64,000 bases of DNA from Castanea sativa (Eukaryota; Streptophyta; Magnoliopsida; Fagales; Fagaceae), in contig NC_134024.1 of NCBI RefSeq assembly GCF_040712315.1, positions 25,990,658 to 26,054,657 on the forward strand, given 5' to 3'. A model generated the notes under the pieces. It saw only the letters and a list, made by a program, of their open reading frames with translations, had not been told where the DNA came from and did not search any database. The translations under genes were made by a program, and so were the position numbers. Below, piece by piece: positions 42,336 through 54,154 of this stretch (position 1 is the stretch's first letter; every line of letters begins with the position of its first letter).

Positions 42336-44699
42336 GGTCCCTAGCTCTAATAAAAATAGGAGAGAGCACAGCATAAAGCATGTAATTATTCTCCCAATAA
42401 TGCTTAGGTACAGAGGCGTATAGATTATCTGAGTTTGCAAATTAGTGTGTTTATTATTATATTCTTTACAGATTTTGTAAGTTTGTTTCCTTTTTCTCCT
42501 TTTTCAATTTCCCTAAAAATTCTACTACCTTGTTTGCCAAATAGATGAGATGAGTGATTGTTTTGGTTTTACTGATCCTTTGTTCTTGTAATTTTCTTTA
42601 ATAATGAGTAATTTTAAATGGTTAAAAGGGTTTATCAGGAAGAGAAAATGACTTATCTATGAGGCAGAAGACTTTAATTCAACCCAACGCAATCTTCACA
42701 TTTTTTTGGGCTGGTCCTGTCACTTGTCAATGGAATGAGCCAAAAGTATTTGAATCAACTTTCTCCAGATTCTTACGCAGGCCCTCTTCTTTTTCTCCAT
42801 TTCTTTTAAGTTAAAAAAATGAAGGTTAGATTTTCATAATGCCGGTGCAAAAGATTTGATCAAATGAATGACGTATATTATCTTTAGTTTCAACCCCCCT
42901 TTTTTAATACACTCTGTTTTCAATCTAATGCTTTGATGGACAAAGTTATTATACAAACCAATCTAGACTCCAGAGGTAAACTGTTTTCCGTTTTGACTTA
43001 ACTAAAACCGTTCCCATAGTTGATAATGATTACCCTTTTAAATCCTCCATAACAAATACACATCCGTCGCCTTTGATTCTTGATTTTGCTTTCCATCTCA
43101 AACAAATGAAAATAGATCCAGTCCATGTAATGATCAAATAACATGAAATTAAAACTTTATAGAAAGGTTAAAGATACGTGGAACATGAATGAGGAGGTTT
43201 GGAGTGGGATATCAAAAGGAGTATTCGATGAATAGGTATTGTTAGGGTCAAATTTGGAATGACAAGTTTAAGTGAACTTGGGTCTTATCATTATCATGAT
43301 CACAATGTAGCATAATGAGGAGAGAGAGAGAGAGAGAGAGAGAGTTATTTTCACTATCACTCAAACAAAAAAAACCTCTGGAGAGTTAGGTGAAGCCTAA
43401 TAATGCATGACTTCAGTTTTGTTCTTATTTGGAGATTAAAATAATATGGTTTTGTACCAATTTTGAGCAATATGTTGACTTAACCAACTTTGTTATGCCC
43501 TTTCAGGACAAATGTCCTTTAAAGAATCTGCTAAATGTAGCCAAAATTGGTTGATCAAGTGCTTTTGCTTGCGTTTGTGGCCAGGACATGGGCTTGCTCA
43601 TGTGTTTAGAAATTTCACAAGTGTTCTAAACTCATTTAGCTAAATCTATCTTTTGAGCCCATAGATAAGCTCAATATAAACCCACTTTTTACTCCCTACA
43701 CCACACTCAGAACTTGGGTCATATCCCAAAATTTAAAGAAAAATCATAAAAATAGTGGGCCCCAAAAGATTAGACTTGTTTTGTATGGACCTTTATAAAA
43801 AAATAGGCATCAACAGGAATTTAATAAACCACTATTTTTACCCTCTCCTTAATAATGAAAGCCATCTACTCTTATTATTCTTCAATTTATTTAGTTAAAA
43901 AATACTATAAATAAATAAATAAATAAAGACCTTATCATGTACGTTTACATGTCACTATTATACCAACATTGTTGGTACGATCGATATTACTAATGCTGTG
44001 GTGACATGCTATTGTGAATGAATGTTGCTCCTGTAAATGAGGCTGCTATTGATGTTGCAATATGCTTGCCGCAGCTATGCCTGCGGTGTTTAGTGTGTTT
44101 ACTGGTGGTGTGCTAATGCTAAGTATGTTGAATTTGTTGAGCTACTATAAGCTGCTATTCAGTTCCAGCATGTGATTAAATCATAGGAGTTTGCTAGAAG
44201 GATGCTATTGTTTTAGTAGTTAATTGTTAGTTAGTTCGCCAACTGTTAGGATGTTTTGGCTAGGAACTCGAGTAGCTTAGGTAATATGTTGTAGTGTGTA
44301 ATATACTGATATGGAAGGCAATTAATGAAATAAAGAATTCTAGTTCTTACTTTCTTTGTACTAAATCTCACATTCTCAATCCATCTTCTCAAGGAGGCCT
44401 AGTTCCCTAATCATTACACAAACTTTAGCAGGTTTCTATCAAGGGAAAATGTTGTTATACACACTATGTTGTTGTAACTTGAAATTGAAAACATGATTTC
44501 GAGTTACGTTTTCAATTATAAAACATTGAATATAACAAACATAGCTCTTTTAAAACAAAGAGCAGGACATGTCATAATTGATAAGAATGTCAAACTCTTA
44601 TATAACTTATTTTGAATAGTTATTTTCATTTTTTCTAAAACAAATATTCTTATTTATTTATTTTGGTGAGAATCTTCATTGTGGACTTAAATGTAACTT
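42336..44699. other. 3' region and intergenic sequence
   Basis: The first ~270 bp probably hold the 3' UTR of the Ser-rich gene (AATAAT-type signals near 42600). A (GA)n run lies at 43320-43344. At about 43960-44400 the sequence has an LTR-like look (GTTAGTTAGTTCGCCAACTG, AATAAAGAATTCTAG), but no partner or boundary was found. No gene is visible. Confidence 0.4.
43320..43344. repeat. (GA)n microsatellite
   Basis: About twelve GA units. Confidence 0.85.
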
Positions 44700-44863
44700 T
44701 AATACCTAGGGACAGGCTCCCCTCCTGTTTATAACTCTTCCGTTTTCTCCCATTTTAACTCTCTCGTTTTCTGCCATTTTAATTTAGATGATTGACACGT
44801 AGCACACATAAAATTCAAGGGTTAAAAAACGTCCATGACATATTAAGTTTTTTCTCTCCCTTT

Positions 44864-44865
<2 letters not shown>

Positions 44866-44903
<38 letters not shown>
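44866..44903. repeat. (CT)n microsatellite
   Basis: About nineteen CT units inside the left arm of the Mutator-like element. The opposite arm has only short CT patches, so it expanded after insertion or on one side. Confidence 0.85.
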
Positions 44904-44905
<2 letters not shown>

Positions 44906-45434
44906 ATCAACAACATCGCCCTTATCCTTCGGTGGACAACGGCAGTTTGGACTGAAGCAGTGGTGAGATTTATGGCTGAGAGCATCAAGACTCGGTTTGG
45001 TGGTGGTGTGAAACTAAACAGGGAGGTCCTCCAGCTGGGTAGATGGGTATGAGTTGGTTTCTTTGGGATTTGCAGATATTGATTGAATGAATATGGGTTG
45101 GGCACTGTGTGTGATTAATGGCTTACGAGTGACTTTTTTTTTTCTTCAACCAGTGCCAGTGGTTGTGGAAAATTAGATCGGATGTGATATGGATTTTTGG
45201 AGTGGGATTTTCGATGGGTTGTGAGTTTGGTATGAGCTGGGGTTAGGCCATTGCTAATTTGCCATTGTTGTGGCGCAGTGATACAAAGAGAGACACTGTG
45301 TTGAGATTGTGAGTTAGAGTCTTATAAGTGATTTGCTCTGATGTAGATGCAAGTGTCAGTAATAATGATGGTCGGAGAAAGAGGCATATTTGGATTTGTC
45401 TGTTAACCATTTTTTCCTTCATTGCAAACATTAT

Positions 45435-46433
45435 TGATAGGCCAAGAATGTATTAATCCCTTGTGATAAATTAATTGATTAATTATCCAGGTGAATAACT
45501 TAATCCAATTAACATGCAAAGCGCGTGGTAGCATAAACAAATCACCAACTAAGTTAATATGCAGTGAAAAATAAAGTTGACACACGATTTGTTTACGAAT
45601 AGGGAAAACCTCCAAGGCAAAAACCCCATCGAGTGAATTTAAGATCATCACTCTCGAGAATCCATTATTATCACAACAAGCGGTTACAAGTAAAGGAATC
45701 CCAGTACCTTATACCAATTTACAGTTGAACCCTTACCCCAATACACAATTGGACTTGTTCTGTAGTGACAATTTCTTTTTTTCAATGCATGGCTCCTAGT
45801 ATATGACTAACCAATTGATGCGTGGATCTTAGTATGCAACTTAATCACCAATTTAAGAAAAACGTTGGCTGCAAAGTTCTTCAGTTCATCAAAATGATGA
45901 AGATCACGAAACTCCTTGGTCACAAAATCCAACGGCGTACAAACGTAGTAGCTCCTTCAAGAGAAAGATGAATTAGGGAAAATTTTGTTTTTGGTCACAA
46001 TTTGCATGAATAAGACTTTGCTCTACACTTATGCAACCTTTGACGACCCTTAAAATAATCCTTATATATGTTTAGGGTTGTGAGAAAAGAAAGCCTAAAC
46101 TTGTACACACGGATTAGAGTGAAATCAGATCTGAAAAACTGATTTTCATAATTCTTGATAGATAGGCTATCTATTGAGCAGTTGTCGAGCATCGGGCTAA
46201 AGCAGCCTTTTAAATCTTGAAAGATGCTATTTGTTGAGTTTTAAAATCCAGTACTTCTTCACTTGTTTCTTGGACAGATTTTCATGGTTTAAATACTTGG
46301 ACTTGAACTCTTGTTCCTTGAAGTATTAAACACATCTTAGATCTACCCAATTACAAGTAAAGTGAGTTTTGTCAAAGGATTAGCCAATTCTAAATGACAT
46401 ATGTTCCTAACATGATTCACATATGTCCTAACA
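45435..46433 (-). mobile_element. Solo LTR (SIRE-like Copia family)
   Basis: Begins TGATAGGCCAAGAATG and ends ATATGTCCTAACA. It contains LTR-typical text such as GGAAAACCTCCAAGGC, GTTTACGAATAGG and GATGAAGATCACGAAACTCC, which I associate with SIRE-like LTRs in Fagaceae. Flanks are ATTAT (45430-45434) and ATTGT (46434-46438), a 4-of-5 match. There is no internal region, so it is a solo LTR left by recombination. Orientation is inferred from similarity to other LTRs of this type. Confidence 0.6.
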
Positions 46434-46866
46434 ATTGTCATAGGCTAATTGATTTTTTTATTTCCTGGGAAGAAGTCATAATAATAGGAACTCAAGACAT
46501 CGAAAATTGATGAGATAAAATATAAAATTCACATTCTATTTTTTTAGGGAAGGAAGTGAATCCTGCCTCAGTCCAAATTGCCATCGTCCAGAAGTCCACC
46601 AAATGTTGAGGATGGTGATCTCTGAGAACTCTCTTTCTGATAATAAGAGGTTTGGAAAATGAGAGAGCGAGCAAAAGATGTTGAGGATGATGATCTTGGT
46701 CAGAGAAAGAGGCAACGAAGAGAAAAAAAGTGAGAGAAAAAGCATAATACAAGGTGGATTTTTTTAAACCCTTGGATTTTTTGTGTGCTACGTGTCAGTC
46801 ATCTAAATTAAAATAGGAGAAAACGGGAGAGTTATAAACGGAAGGGGAGCTTGTCCCTAATACCTA

Positions 46867-47138
46867 TATTATGAAATGAATAACGAAATGGAGGTTTATG
46901 AATTGAAATTTGTGAAATTGCAACACTAAACTTTTTTTTTTTTATAATGATTCTAACCTAATATATAATTTATAAATGTGGATCGTATCATAAAAAACTT
47001 TTATATAAAATTTATATGAAAGTGATATAATAGGTTATAAATATATTCGGGCCCATTTGGTGTTACGTAACCAGACTCTTTAAAAGAGTTTAAATACCTT
47101 TAAATCTCTTTCACGTGAGAAACATAGGTGTTTGGAAA
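46867..47138. other. Spacer between Mutator-like and SIRE-like elements
   Basis: AT-rich sequence followed by GGGCCCATTTGGTG, possibly the edge of another small repeat interrupted by the LTR element. No gene is visible. Confidence 0.35.
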
Positions 47139-48212
47139 TGAAAGCTCAATTAGTGTGTAAAACATTAATGAATGTTTAGACCCCCAATTTCAAATAAAAC
47201 CAACACAAGCTTATACCCAAACAATAGATGTGCGGAATAATAGGTACAAGCAAAACCCAAAAAAATAAAAAACTCTACACCATAATTAATCACAACACAA
47301 CAGCAATTAAAAGGTAAGAGTAAGGGTTAGAGAGATGCAAACACAAAGATAACATCGGCACGTGTTATCGAAGAGGAAACTGAAGAACCCGGCGAAAAAC
47401 TTCTTTGTCGCCCTCCAAGCGGTAAAATGATCCACTAGAGAAAAAAGTTGAGTACACGAATAATAAAAGACCCTCTAAGTCTAGTCTACCCAGTGTACTG
47501 GAGCCCTTTACCAACTAGTTAAGCCTAACCGTGTCTTCTTTAGCTTTCTGGATCCCGCAATAAGCCTATTGCATCAACCAAATGAATTGGTCCTTTCAGA
47601 ATTGCTTCCCAAGCACCAAATTACCTCCTCACTGATATGGATATGGTGAGATAAAGATTTTGCTAATAAACCTTTCAAGGGTATGTCAATGGAGAGGGTA
47701 AGAGTAGAGGAATTTGGAGAGTCAAAAGTCTAAGATTGTGGATGAGTCAATCTTGGTTTTCTCTAGGGTTTCTCTCTCAAAATTCTCTCTGGAAGCCCTC
47801 TACATTTTGTAGGTATAAAAGTATTTATAGTAGGGTATGTGAGGAATGTGAAAAGTCATTTTTTTGCAAAACAAGTCATTTTGGCGACTCATTCTCGTGA
47901 CTGGAACGAGTCGCGAGATAACTGCCAGGTCAAATTGTACTTTTTGTCCTGTAGTGTTCTAGCTGTCGTGACCCTTCAATTTCCTGCATGCTTCACACGT
48001 GTGACATTTTGGCGAGTTGCTAGTCGTGAGTCACTCGCGAGATCCAGTCGAGAGAATACTTTAAATGCAGACACACTTGAATTTCTTCACACTCACACAC
48101 ACACAACCCTTACATTAATCCCACCTAAATATCAGGTATCTAATTGTTGAAATTACAAGCAAATTTGGCATGGAATAAAGCCAACAAATGGTTGAATAGA
48201 TTTAACCTTACA
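47139..48212 (-). repeat. 3' LTR of SIRE-like element
   Basis: 1074 bp. On the minus strand it starts TGTAAGGTTAAATC and ends GAGCTTTCA. The plus strand has CAATTAGTGTGTAAAAC, AAACCAACACAAGC and AGGAATTTGGAGAG in common with the other two copies. It contains GCGACT...GAGTCGCGAG motifs. Confidence 0.88.
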
Positions 48213-48235
48213 ATTTCCCATTTTGGCTATTTTGT
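48213..48235 (-). promoter_or_regulatory. Polypurine-like tract before the 3' LTR
   Basis: On the minus strand AGCCAAAATGGGAAAT runs directly into TGTAAGG, the LTR start, as expected of the plus-strand priming tract. Confidence 0.55.
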
Positions 48236-48913
48236 GACAAAACCCTAAAACAGACTCTAGTCTTAAAATGTGAGTTGGGAACAGTTACCAAAACTCACTC
48301 ACACCTAACTCTAGATCTAAGAAGCTTTTGAACCATACCGACAAGTTATCCTGAAAACAATAATATAAAAAGTTCATTGTAAGCAGAAATCTTGGAATGT
48401 AAATGGAGCAAGCACAATGAGATCAAGCAAATATGAATGTAACAATAAAGCATAGCTTGATCATACAAGAACAATCACTATAAATAGTGACCACAATGAA
48501 CATTCATATGATGAATGAACATCCAAACATGCAAGCTAATAAGCTCAATGCAAAGTATCATTTGCATGTCTAACACTCAACCGATGCAGTACCACTAAAG
48601 CAATTGCATCAAGGATAGAAGATCTAACAAGGGCGCAAGAGTGGAGTACTAAAGAAAATGCATAACATTAAACTAAAAGTACTTAGCTATATAAGCAAAG
48701 GTACAAAACTAAATATTTTCAAATACACAACATAATCCATGAAATATGAACATAAACTAGATATAGCAGCAAAAAGTAAATAGACTAGAAAATGTTGGTT
48801 GCTTCTCTTGCTCTCTTCATTTCATTGCTCCCCCTTTGATTTAGCTCCTTCTCCACCTATCATTGCTCTCTCTCTATAACATGAACCATCTCCCCCTTTT
48901 TGTTACGGAATAG
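48236..48913. other. SIRE-like element, 3' untranslated part
   Basis: Between the last open frame and the polypurine tract. No frame was recognised. Confidence 0.45.
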
Positions 48914-50009
48914 CTAGTTGTCTTCTTCTTCTAGCTTCCTTTGGATTTGATCCAATTGCGTTTGGAGAGAGGTGAACTTTATATCAAACCGGGTATGTTG
49001 AGAGTGTATGATAGATGCGAGGCTTGACACTTTGGTGCTGAGTTCTTGCATAGATGTAAATATGTAATCCAACTTCTCATAATTGGAGTGTGAGCTAAAG
49101 CTTGTATCATCTTGAGGAGCAGGACTCTCTTGCTTGACATTCTTTCGGCTATGGCCAATAATAGCATTGAGAGTGCAAATGTTGATTGGACTTTGCATTG
49201 GATGAGGGTACTCATCGTCCAATATGTGTACTCCTTTGAGTTTCAAAATATTTGAAATGAGGTACCAAAAACGAAGGCAGTTCCTTAAAGCCGTCCTCTC
49301 AGCAGTCTTGCACAAAATGTGGAAGATATGTGAACATATATCAATTTCTTCATCAGTGATCAAGTCATGAAGAAATAAAGTCCGTCCAAGATTCATGTAC
49401 TCGATGCTTGAGTAAAGATAGAGATTATGAAACATTATAGTAGTGAGAAACCTCAATTTAGGAGAGGGTGATGACACACTGATTGATTTCCGATTAGGAG
49501 AGATCTCCAAGTTTTCTCTAAGAGCATCTCGAAGCATGTCAATTTCAGATCCAAATCATCATACACCGGTGGTGTGACAAACACAGGTCAGTTGATGTTT
49601 AGAATAATAGCAAGATTAGAAGGTGTGATTGTGAAGTCCTTCCCCTTACCCAATGTCTTAGCTCATTCCCATCGAAGATGGCATTTGCATAGAATTCCTT
49701 TACCAGCTCTTCATAAGCATTGTCAAGATTGGACAGAAGGTAGTTCCAATCTTTGGAGGCGAACCATCTTGGAAAGTTCGTATCAAGAAGAGAGCCTTGT
49801 TCAACAATCCTTTCAATTAACATGGGGGCATCCTTGAAGCAGTTCACATATGCTTGATATGCGACATATGATCTGAACTTATTGGCATCATAAAATTCTA
49901 TCGTTGATCGAGTCTTCTTCGACTTAGGGGAGAAGCTGTTGAGATCAATTACCGTTTCTTTGCCCTTGCTACTTCCTCCTGTCACAGATGATTTCTTGAA
50001 GGGAGACAT
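48914..50009 (-). pseudogene. Plant transposon-protein-like ORF in env position, frameshifted
   Basis: Two adjoining frames make one protein. The first starts MSPFKKSSVTGGSSKGK at 50009 and contains FRSYVAYQAYVNCFKDAP, IVEQGSLLDTNFPRWFASKD and EFYANAIFDGNELRHWVRG. After a frameshift at about 49600-49640 the second continues TPPVYDDLDLKLTCFEML and ends at 48914 with a heptad-like SLQTQLDQIQRKLEEED tail. The first half resembles the family annotated as putative plant transposon protein (Pfam Transposase_32 as I recall), often found in LTR-element derivatives. It occupies the place of the env-like gene in SIRE elements, between pol and the 3' LTR. Its function is unknown. The loss of frame suggests decay. 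Confidence 0.7.
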
Positions 50010-50221
50010 CTTCAAGCAAATATCATGTAATAACAAAGAGTAAGATGGAACACAAATAAGAACAAACTTGATTAGCAACACGTTAGGGCCAAAACAATTT
50101 TTTTTTTGAATTAAAACTCTAAAAGCTGAAATTTAAAGAGAAATTTAGAAAATGGACATGTGTAGATGCTAAACATCAGATAATGATAAATTCATTGGTA
50201 TTATCCATTCAACATGTCAAA

Positions 50222-50248
50222 GTGTGTGTGTGTGTGTGTGTGTGTGTG
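50222..50248. repeat. (GT)n microsatellite
   Basis: About thirteen GT units. Confidence 0.85.
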
Positions 50249-50819
50249 CAACATATGCAAAAGTGTGCAAATTAGGGCAAAGTGTGAAAACACATAATCA
50301 TTTGATGTTTGAAAATCAAAGAAACATGATTATCCCCACAATTTTTGTACTCAATGGAGTCCAAAAATACACACAAAAACATCTAAAAGACATTTTATCA
50401 TAAACATGGTATTCACAACATAACACAAATCATAGTACAATGTATAAAAATGAAGAACAAACATGTAAACATGTATAAAAAGCATTATACTAGCAAAACC
50501 AACAAAACCCTAATATCATACTCAACAAAACATCAACAAAAACCATATTCAACAACCATATCTCAAAATCTCAACATATACACAGAATCCAAGAAATCTA
50601 GGGCTAGAAACTTGAAATACAGTGAAAATAAGAGAAAACCTATACATTTTCTTCAAGATTGATGAAGGATTAAAAATGAAAATGGAGGTTTTGTGAGTAA
50701 AAATGACAGTTTTGGGAGAGGAGGGGCGGAGAAGACAGAGAGTGCACATGATGCGAGGGAAAACTGAAAAGTTTTTGAAAACTGTCTTGGATTTAACCCT
50801 ATTTGTGTAAAACACAATT

Positions 50820-51110
50820 TTTGCGACTGGAATGACTCGTGAGCAAGTTGCTAAGTCTTTTTCGCGACTAGGAGATCCACCCACGAATGAGTCTTGAGAC
50901 CTTTTGTGTAAGCTCGCGACTAGAGTTTCCACTCACGACATAGTCGCAAAAATGAGTCGCTAAAGAGACCAAAACCCAGAAATTTTGAAAAATTTTCAAA
51001 GTGTTTTTCGCAACTGGGGGACTTACTCGCCAGAGAGTCGCGAAAGCTTTTGAGTAAGCTCGCGACTGGGGCCTCGTGACTGGCATGACCCGTGAGTAAA
51101 TTACCAAAAC
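50820..51110. repeat. GCGACT/AGTCGC motif cluster
   Basis: TTGCGACTGGAATGACTCGTG, TTTTCGCGACTAGG, CTCGCGACTAGAG, AGTCGCAAAAATGAGTCGC, CGCAACTGGGG and CTCGCGACTGGGG follow one another. The same motif type lies in each LTR (for example 47881-47925 and 55795-55840). Confidence 0.65.
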
Positions 51111-52132
51111 AGAGTTGTAAAAATTTTTGGATTTTCTGAAATTTTTCAAAACAAAAAAACTTTCCAAAAAAAACCAAAAAAATACTCAAAAATCTTTTTG
51201 ATGGTTGATCAACATATGATTGAGCATGTACAACACATTTAATCAAGTACGATCACACAAATGAATAAGGCATTCATTGAATATAGACATGTATAATGTG
51301 TGTGGGTACCAAATGTGAGATAGTTCTTAGTCTAATGTGAAGTTTCAATGATCAATTTAACCAAGACATACACAATTAGCACTAGGAAGAGTGACCAATC
51401 TCAATTATAGACATATGCATATATGACCTCTCACAAAACTTGATTACATAACATTGAAGCATTTCATTTGGCTTCTTACAATTCATAACATTTGATCATT
51501 ATAGAACAATACATTTCATTTGAGATTGATGCCTGAAATTTTTGATATTTTGAAATGATGAATAAGCCTTTGGCTTTTTGGGCACCATACATTTTAATAT
51601 AAGTCGCTTTCCCTTTTTTCTAGTCAAATACTAGTATGTGCGATGGCTTTTATCTATCTCTTTTCAAGATTTAATATTTGTTGAGCTATAGAGCAAAAAC
51701 ATAAAAGAGTGGGAAGATGCATAGGCACAAGTCTATGCATGTCTCAAGATCAACAAAACCATTGGCTAATCATCATGATAAGTTTGAAGATCTTTTTACA
51801 ACAATCACATAGATGTCAAGATTTTTCCCACAATGATACGAGTGCATAAAGAACAAGCTATGCTCGTAAATGCACAAAGCTATTTGTACAGAGGTACAAG
51901 GCAAAACATGTGTGACACAAAACACGACAGTGCCGATCAAACTTTTTGGATTTTTGACACAAAGCGAGTAAAGATTGATAAAAAAGAAACAAATATTCAA
52001 AGCTTTAAAAATAGCAAAAACAGTAAAAACATGCTAAAATGACAAACATAAGCAAACAAACAACAATGTCACTACATATTGAAAGAATTGATGCATGGAC
52101 ATGTTCTAATGCTTATGCATGAGTACCCTTCT

Positions 52133-54089
52133 TCACCCACGTAGTATGTGCATTTGGTGTGATATCCTTAGAGGATTGGGTACTTGAATTGCGATTCTCA
52201 AACCTGAGGGTGAAGTTAAACACGAAGTGATGATGTCTATCATCTTCATCACCTCACCAACATCGGGATCCACATCTTGCCCTTCAGATTGCCTAGGGTT
52301 CCAATTCCCCTTCCCATGCCTTCTTTGCCTTTGAGGACTGGCATTCTTCAAAGCTTGAAGTTTATGGCAATTTGGCCTAGTATGTCTTCAGATTCCACAG
52401 TGGTGGCAAAAATGTTGAGTTTGAGGACCTCTTTGTGCCTTCAGAAGAGACTTTCCTTTTGGCTTTGGTTTGGCCATAAATGGATTTAAAGGCTTTGTCA
52501 ACACCTTTTGAGCAATCACATTTGGCTTCTTGACTATATTAGGCTTCTTCTCAATCTTCACTTTCTCAATAGGTGGAGTTGTTACCATTGGTTCCTTGGC
52601 TTTCACAAACTTCATCTCCTTAGACACATTAGCGCTTGAGCTACTTTCACCGGTATATCCTAAGCTGCTTTTGTTAGAAAAGGGCTTTTGATGTGTAAGC
52701 ACTTTGTCAAGTTTCTTGGAGGCAACACGCTCCACTTTGGCATTAGCTTGACTCACTTCAAGCTTAAGAAACTTGATCTTGGAATAGGCTTCGGTTAGAT
52801 CTTCATTCAGGACCTCAACTTCGCATTTCGTCTCCTTATATCGCACTAGAAGAGTTTTGTAATCTTGCTCAGCTCTTTTCATTTTTCTTATGGCTGCTTT
52901 AGCCACTCTAGCATACTCTCTGGACTTCTCAAGAAGAGAATTATAAGTTTCTTATAATCCCTTTACTTCTTCATCTTCATCATCGGATTCCTCCCCAATC
53001 CCCATAGACTCCACTTCGGTGTGCTCACCGAGCTCTTCCACTAGAGTGCTCAAATCATCCGAAAAGTCCATGAGAGCAATGATCATAAAAGCATTGTAGT
53101 TTCCATCTCTGTCACAACTATCTTCCGAATCTGAGTTGGAGTTGTCCGAGTCACTAAGGGTAGTAGCAAATACTTTACCCTTTGCTTTCAAGTAAGTGGG
53201 GCATTCTTTCTTCACATGCCTATGCCCTTTGCACTCATAACACGTGACCTCTTGAGATGGAGAAGAATCTTAGAATCCTTCTTCTTGAAATCCTTTTTAT
53301 CCTTCTTAAAATTTAAGAATTTTCCCTTCTCAAAAAACTTCCCATCCTTCTTAAATTTTAAGAACTTACGAAAGTTCTTAGCAAGGTACGCCCCTTCTTT
53401 TTCTACCTCATCCTCATCTGAGAAGTCTTGAGCTTCCACTCTCTCATTAATCATCTTGAGAGCAAGAGATTTGCTCTTCCTTTGTGATGGTAGAGATAAC
53501 TCATAAGTTTGAAGGAAACCAATGAGTTCTTGAATTTTGATTTCATCAAGGTCTTACTCTCTTCAATTGCAGTAACCTTAGCACGGAAGTTCTCCGACAA
53601 CAATCGTAGGATCTTCCTCAAAATCTTGGAGACCTTCGTCTTTTCTCCCAAGTTGAATTTGCTAATCACCTCTTCATTTAGCTTTCCATAAAAGGAGTTG
53701 AACGACTCATCTTCGCTAATCTTTAGTTCCTCGAAGCGAGTGGTGAGTATTTGTAACTTGGTGTCCTTAACCTTTTTGGTGCCTTCATATGTGGTCTCCA
53801 AGATTTTTCACGCCTCCTTGGCAGTTGTAACATGTGAGATCTTGTGGAATTCATTGGGTGAGACACCATAAAATATAGCATTTAAAGCTTTACTATTAGC
53901 ATTGGCCGCTGCAAGGGCTGCCTTATTCCAAGTGGATTTGGCTGCCTCTAGTCTAGTCCATCTAGTCTCAACAGCGTCCCATACGCTCTCATCAATAGAG
54001 CACAAGAATACAAGCATACACACTTTCCAAAAGGCGTAGTTACTCCCATCAAATAAGGGAGGTGCATTTAGGGATTGGAACCTATCCAT
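52133..54089 (-). pseudogene. SIRE-like Copia gag remnant with two zinc knuckles
   Basis: Starts MDRFQSLNAPPLFDGSNYAF at 54089, the typical UBN2-type Copia gag N-terminus, and continues SIDESVWDAVETRW and HKISHVTTAKEA. After a break near 53806 it continues ETTYEGTKKVKDTKLQIL, EDESFNSFYGKLNE and KVTAIEESK (to about 53550), then a Lys-rich FKKDKKDFKKK part. The first CCHC knuckle is CYECKGHRHVKKEC (about 53198-53240). An acidic DSDNSNSDSEDSCD part and a helical region (52906-52750) follow. A second knuckle CHHCGI-stop-RHTRPNC (about 52365-52410) has a stop codon inside. At least four breaks exist, so no Gag could be made. Confidence 0.88.
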
Positions 54090-54140
54090 CTAAGGGTCAA
54101 GGATCACACTTAGGATATAGAAATCTAACAAAGTGTATCC

Positions 54141-54152
54141 GCTCTGATACCA
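54141..54152 (-). promoter_or_regulatory. Primer binding site (initiator tRNA-Met)
   Basis: On the minus strand TGGTATCAGAGC, a perfect match to the common plant initiator tRNA-Met primer sequence, lying directly after the LTR copy ending at 54155. Confidence 0.85.
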
Positions 54153-54154
54153 AT

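Larger units (their letters stand above)
44709..46857. mobile_element. Mutator-like element, 9-bp TSD, with nested solo LTR
   Basis: Left end GGGACAGGCTCCCCTCCTG and right end GAAGGGGAGCTTGTCCC are inverted copies. The match continues through CGTTTTCTCC...ATTTTAATTTAGATGA and GACACGTAGCACACA (about 120 bp), with weaker similarity further in (TTTGGACTGAAGCAG near 44950 against the reverse of CTGCCTCAGTCCAAA near 46565). TAATACCTA flanks both ends (44700-44708 and 46858-46866), a perfect 9-bp duplication. No transposase is encoded. About 1 kb of the inside is a later LTR insertion at 45435-46433. Confidence 0.88.
50010..52132. other. Pol-deleted interior of the SIRE-like element
   Basis: About 2.1 kb with no integrase or reverse transcriptase motif on either strand. 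It contains a (GT)n run at 50222-50248 and, at 50820-51110, several GCGACTGG/GAGTCGC motifs like those in the LTRs. Open frames here (such as 50549-50932 minus) carry no recognised domain. Confidence 0.55.

Noticed and set aside
43960..44400. LTR-like sequence
   Set aside because: It has promoter- and poly(A)-like text but no paired copy, clear TG/CA ends or target duplication.
44792..45105. Overlapping 86- and 96-codon frames on both strands
   Set aside because: Both are kept open by the (CT)n microsatellite and lie in the terminal arm of a Mutator-like element.
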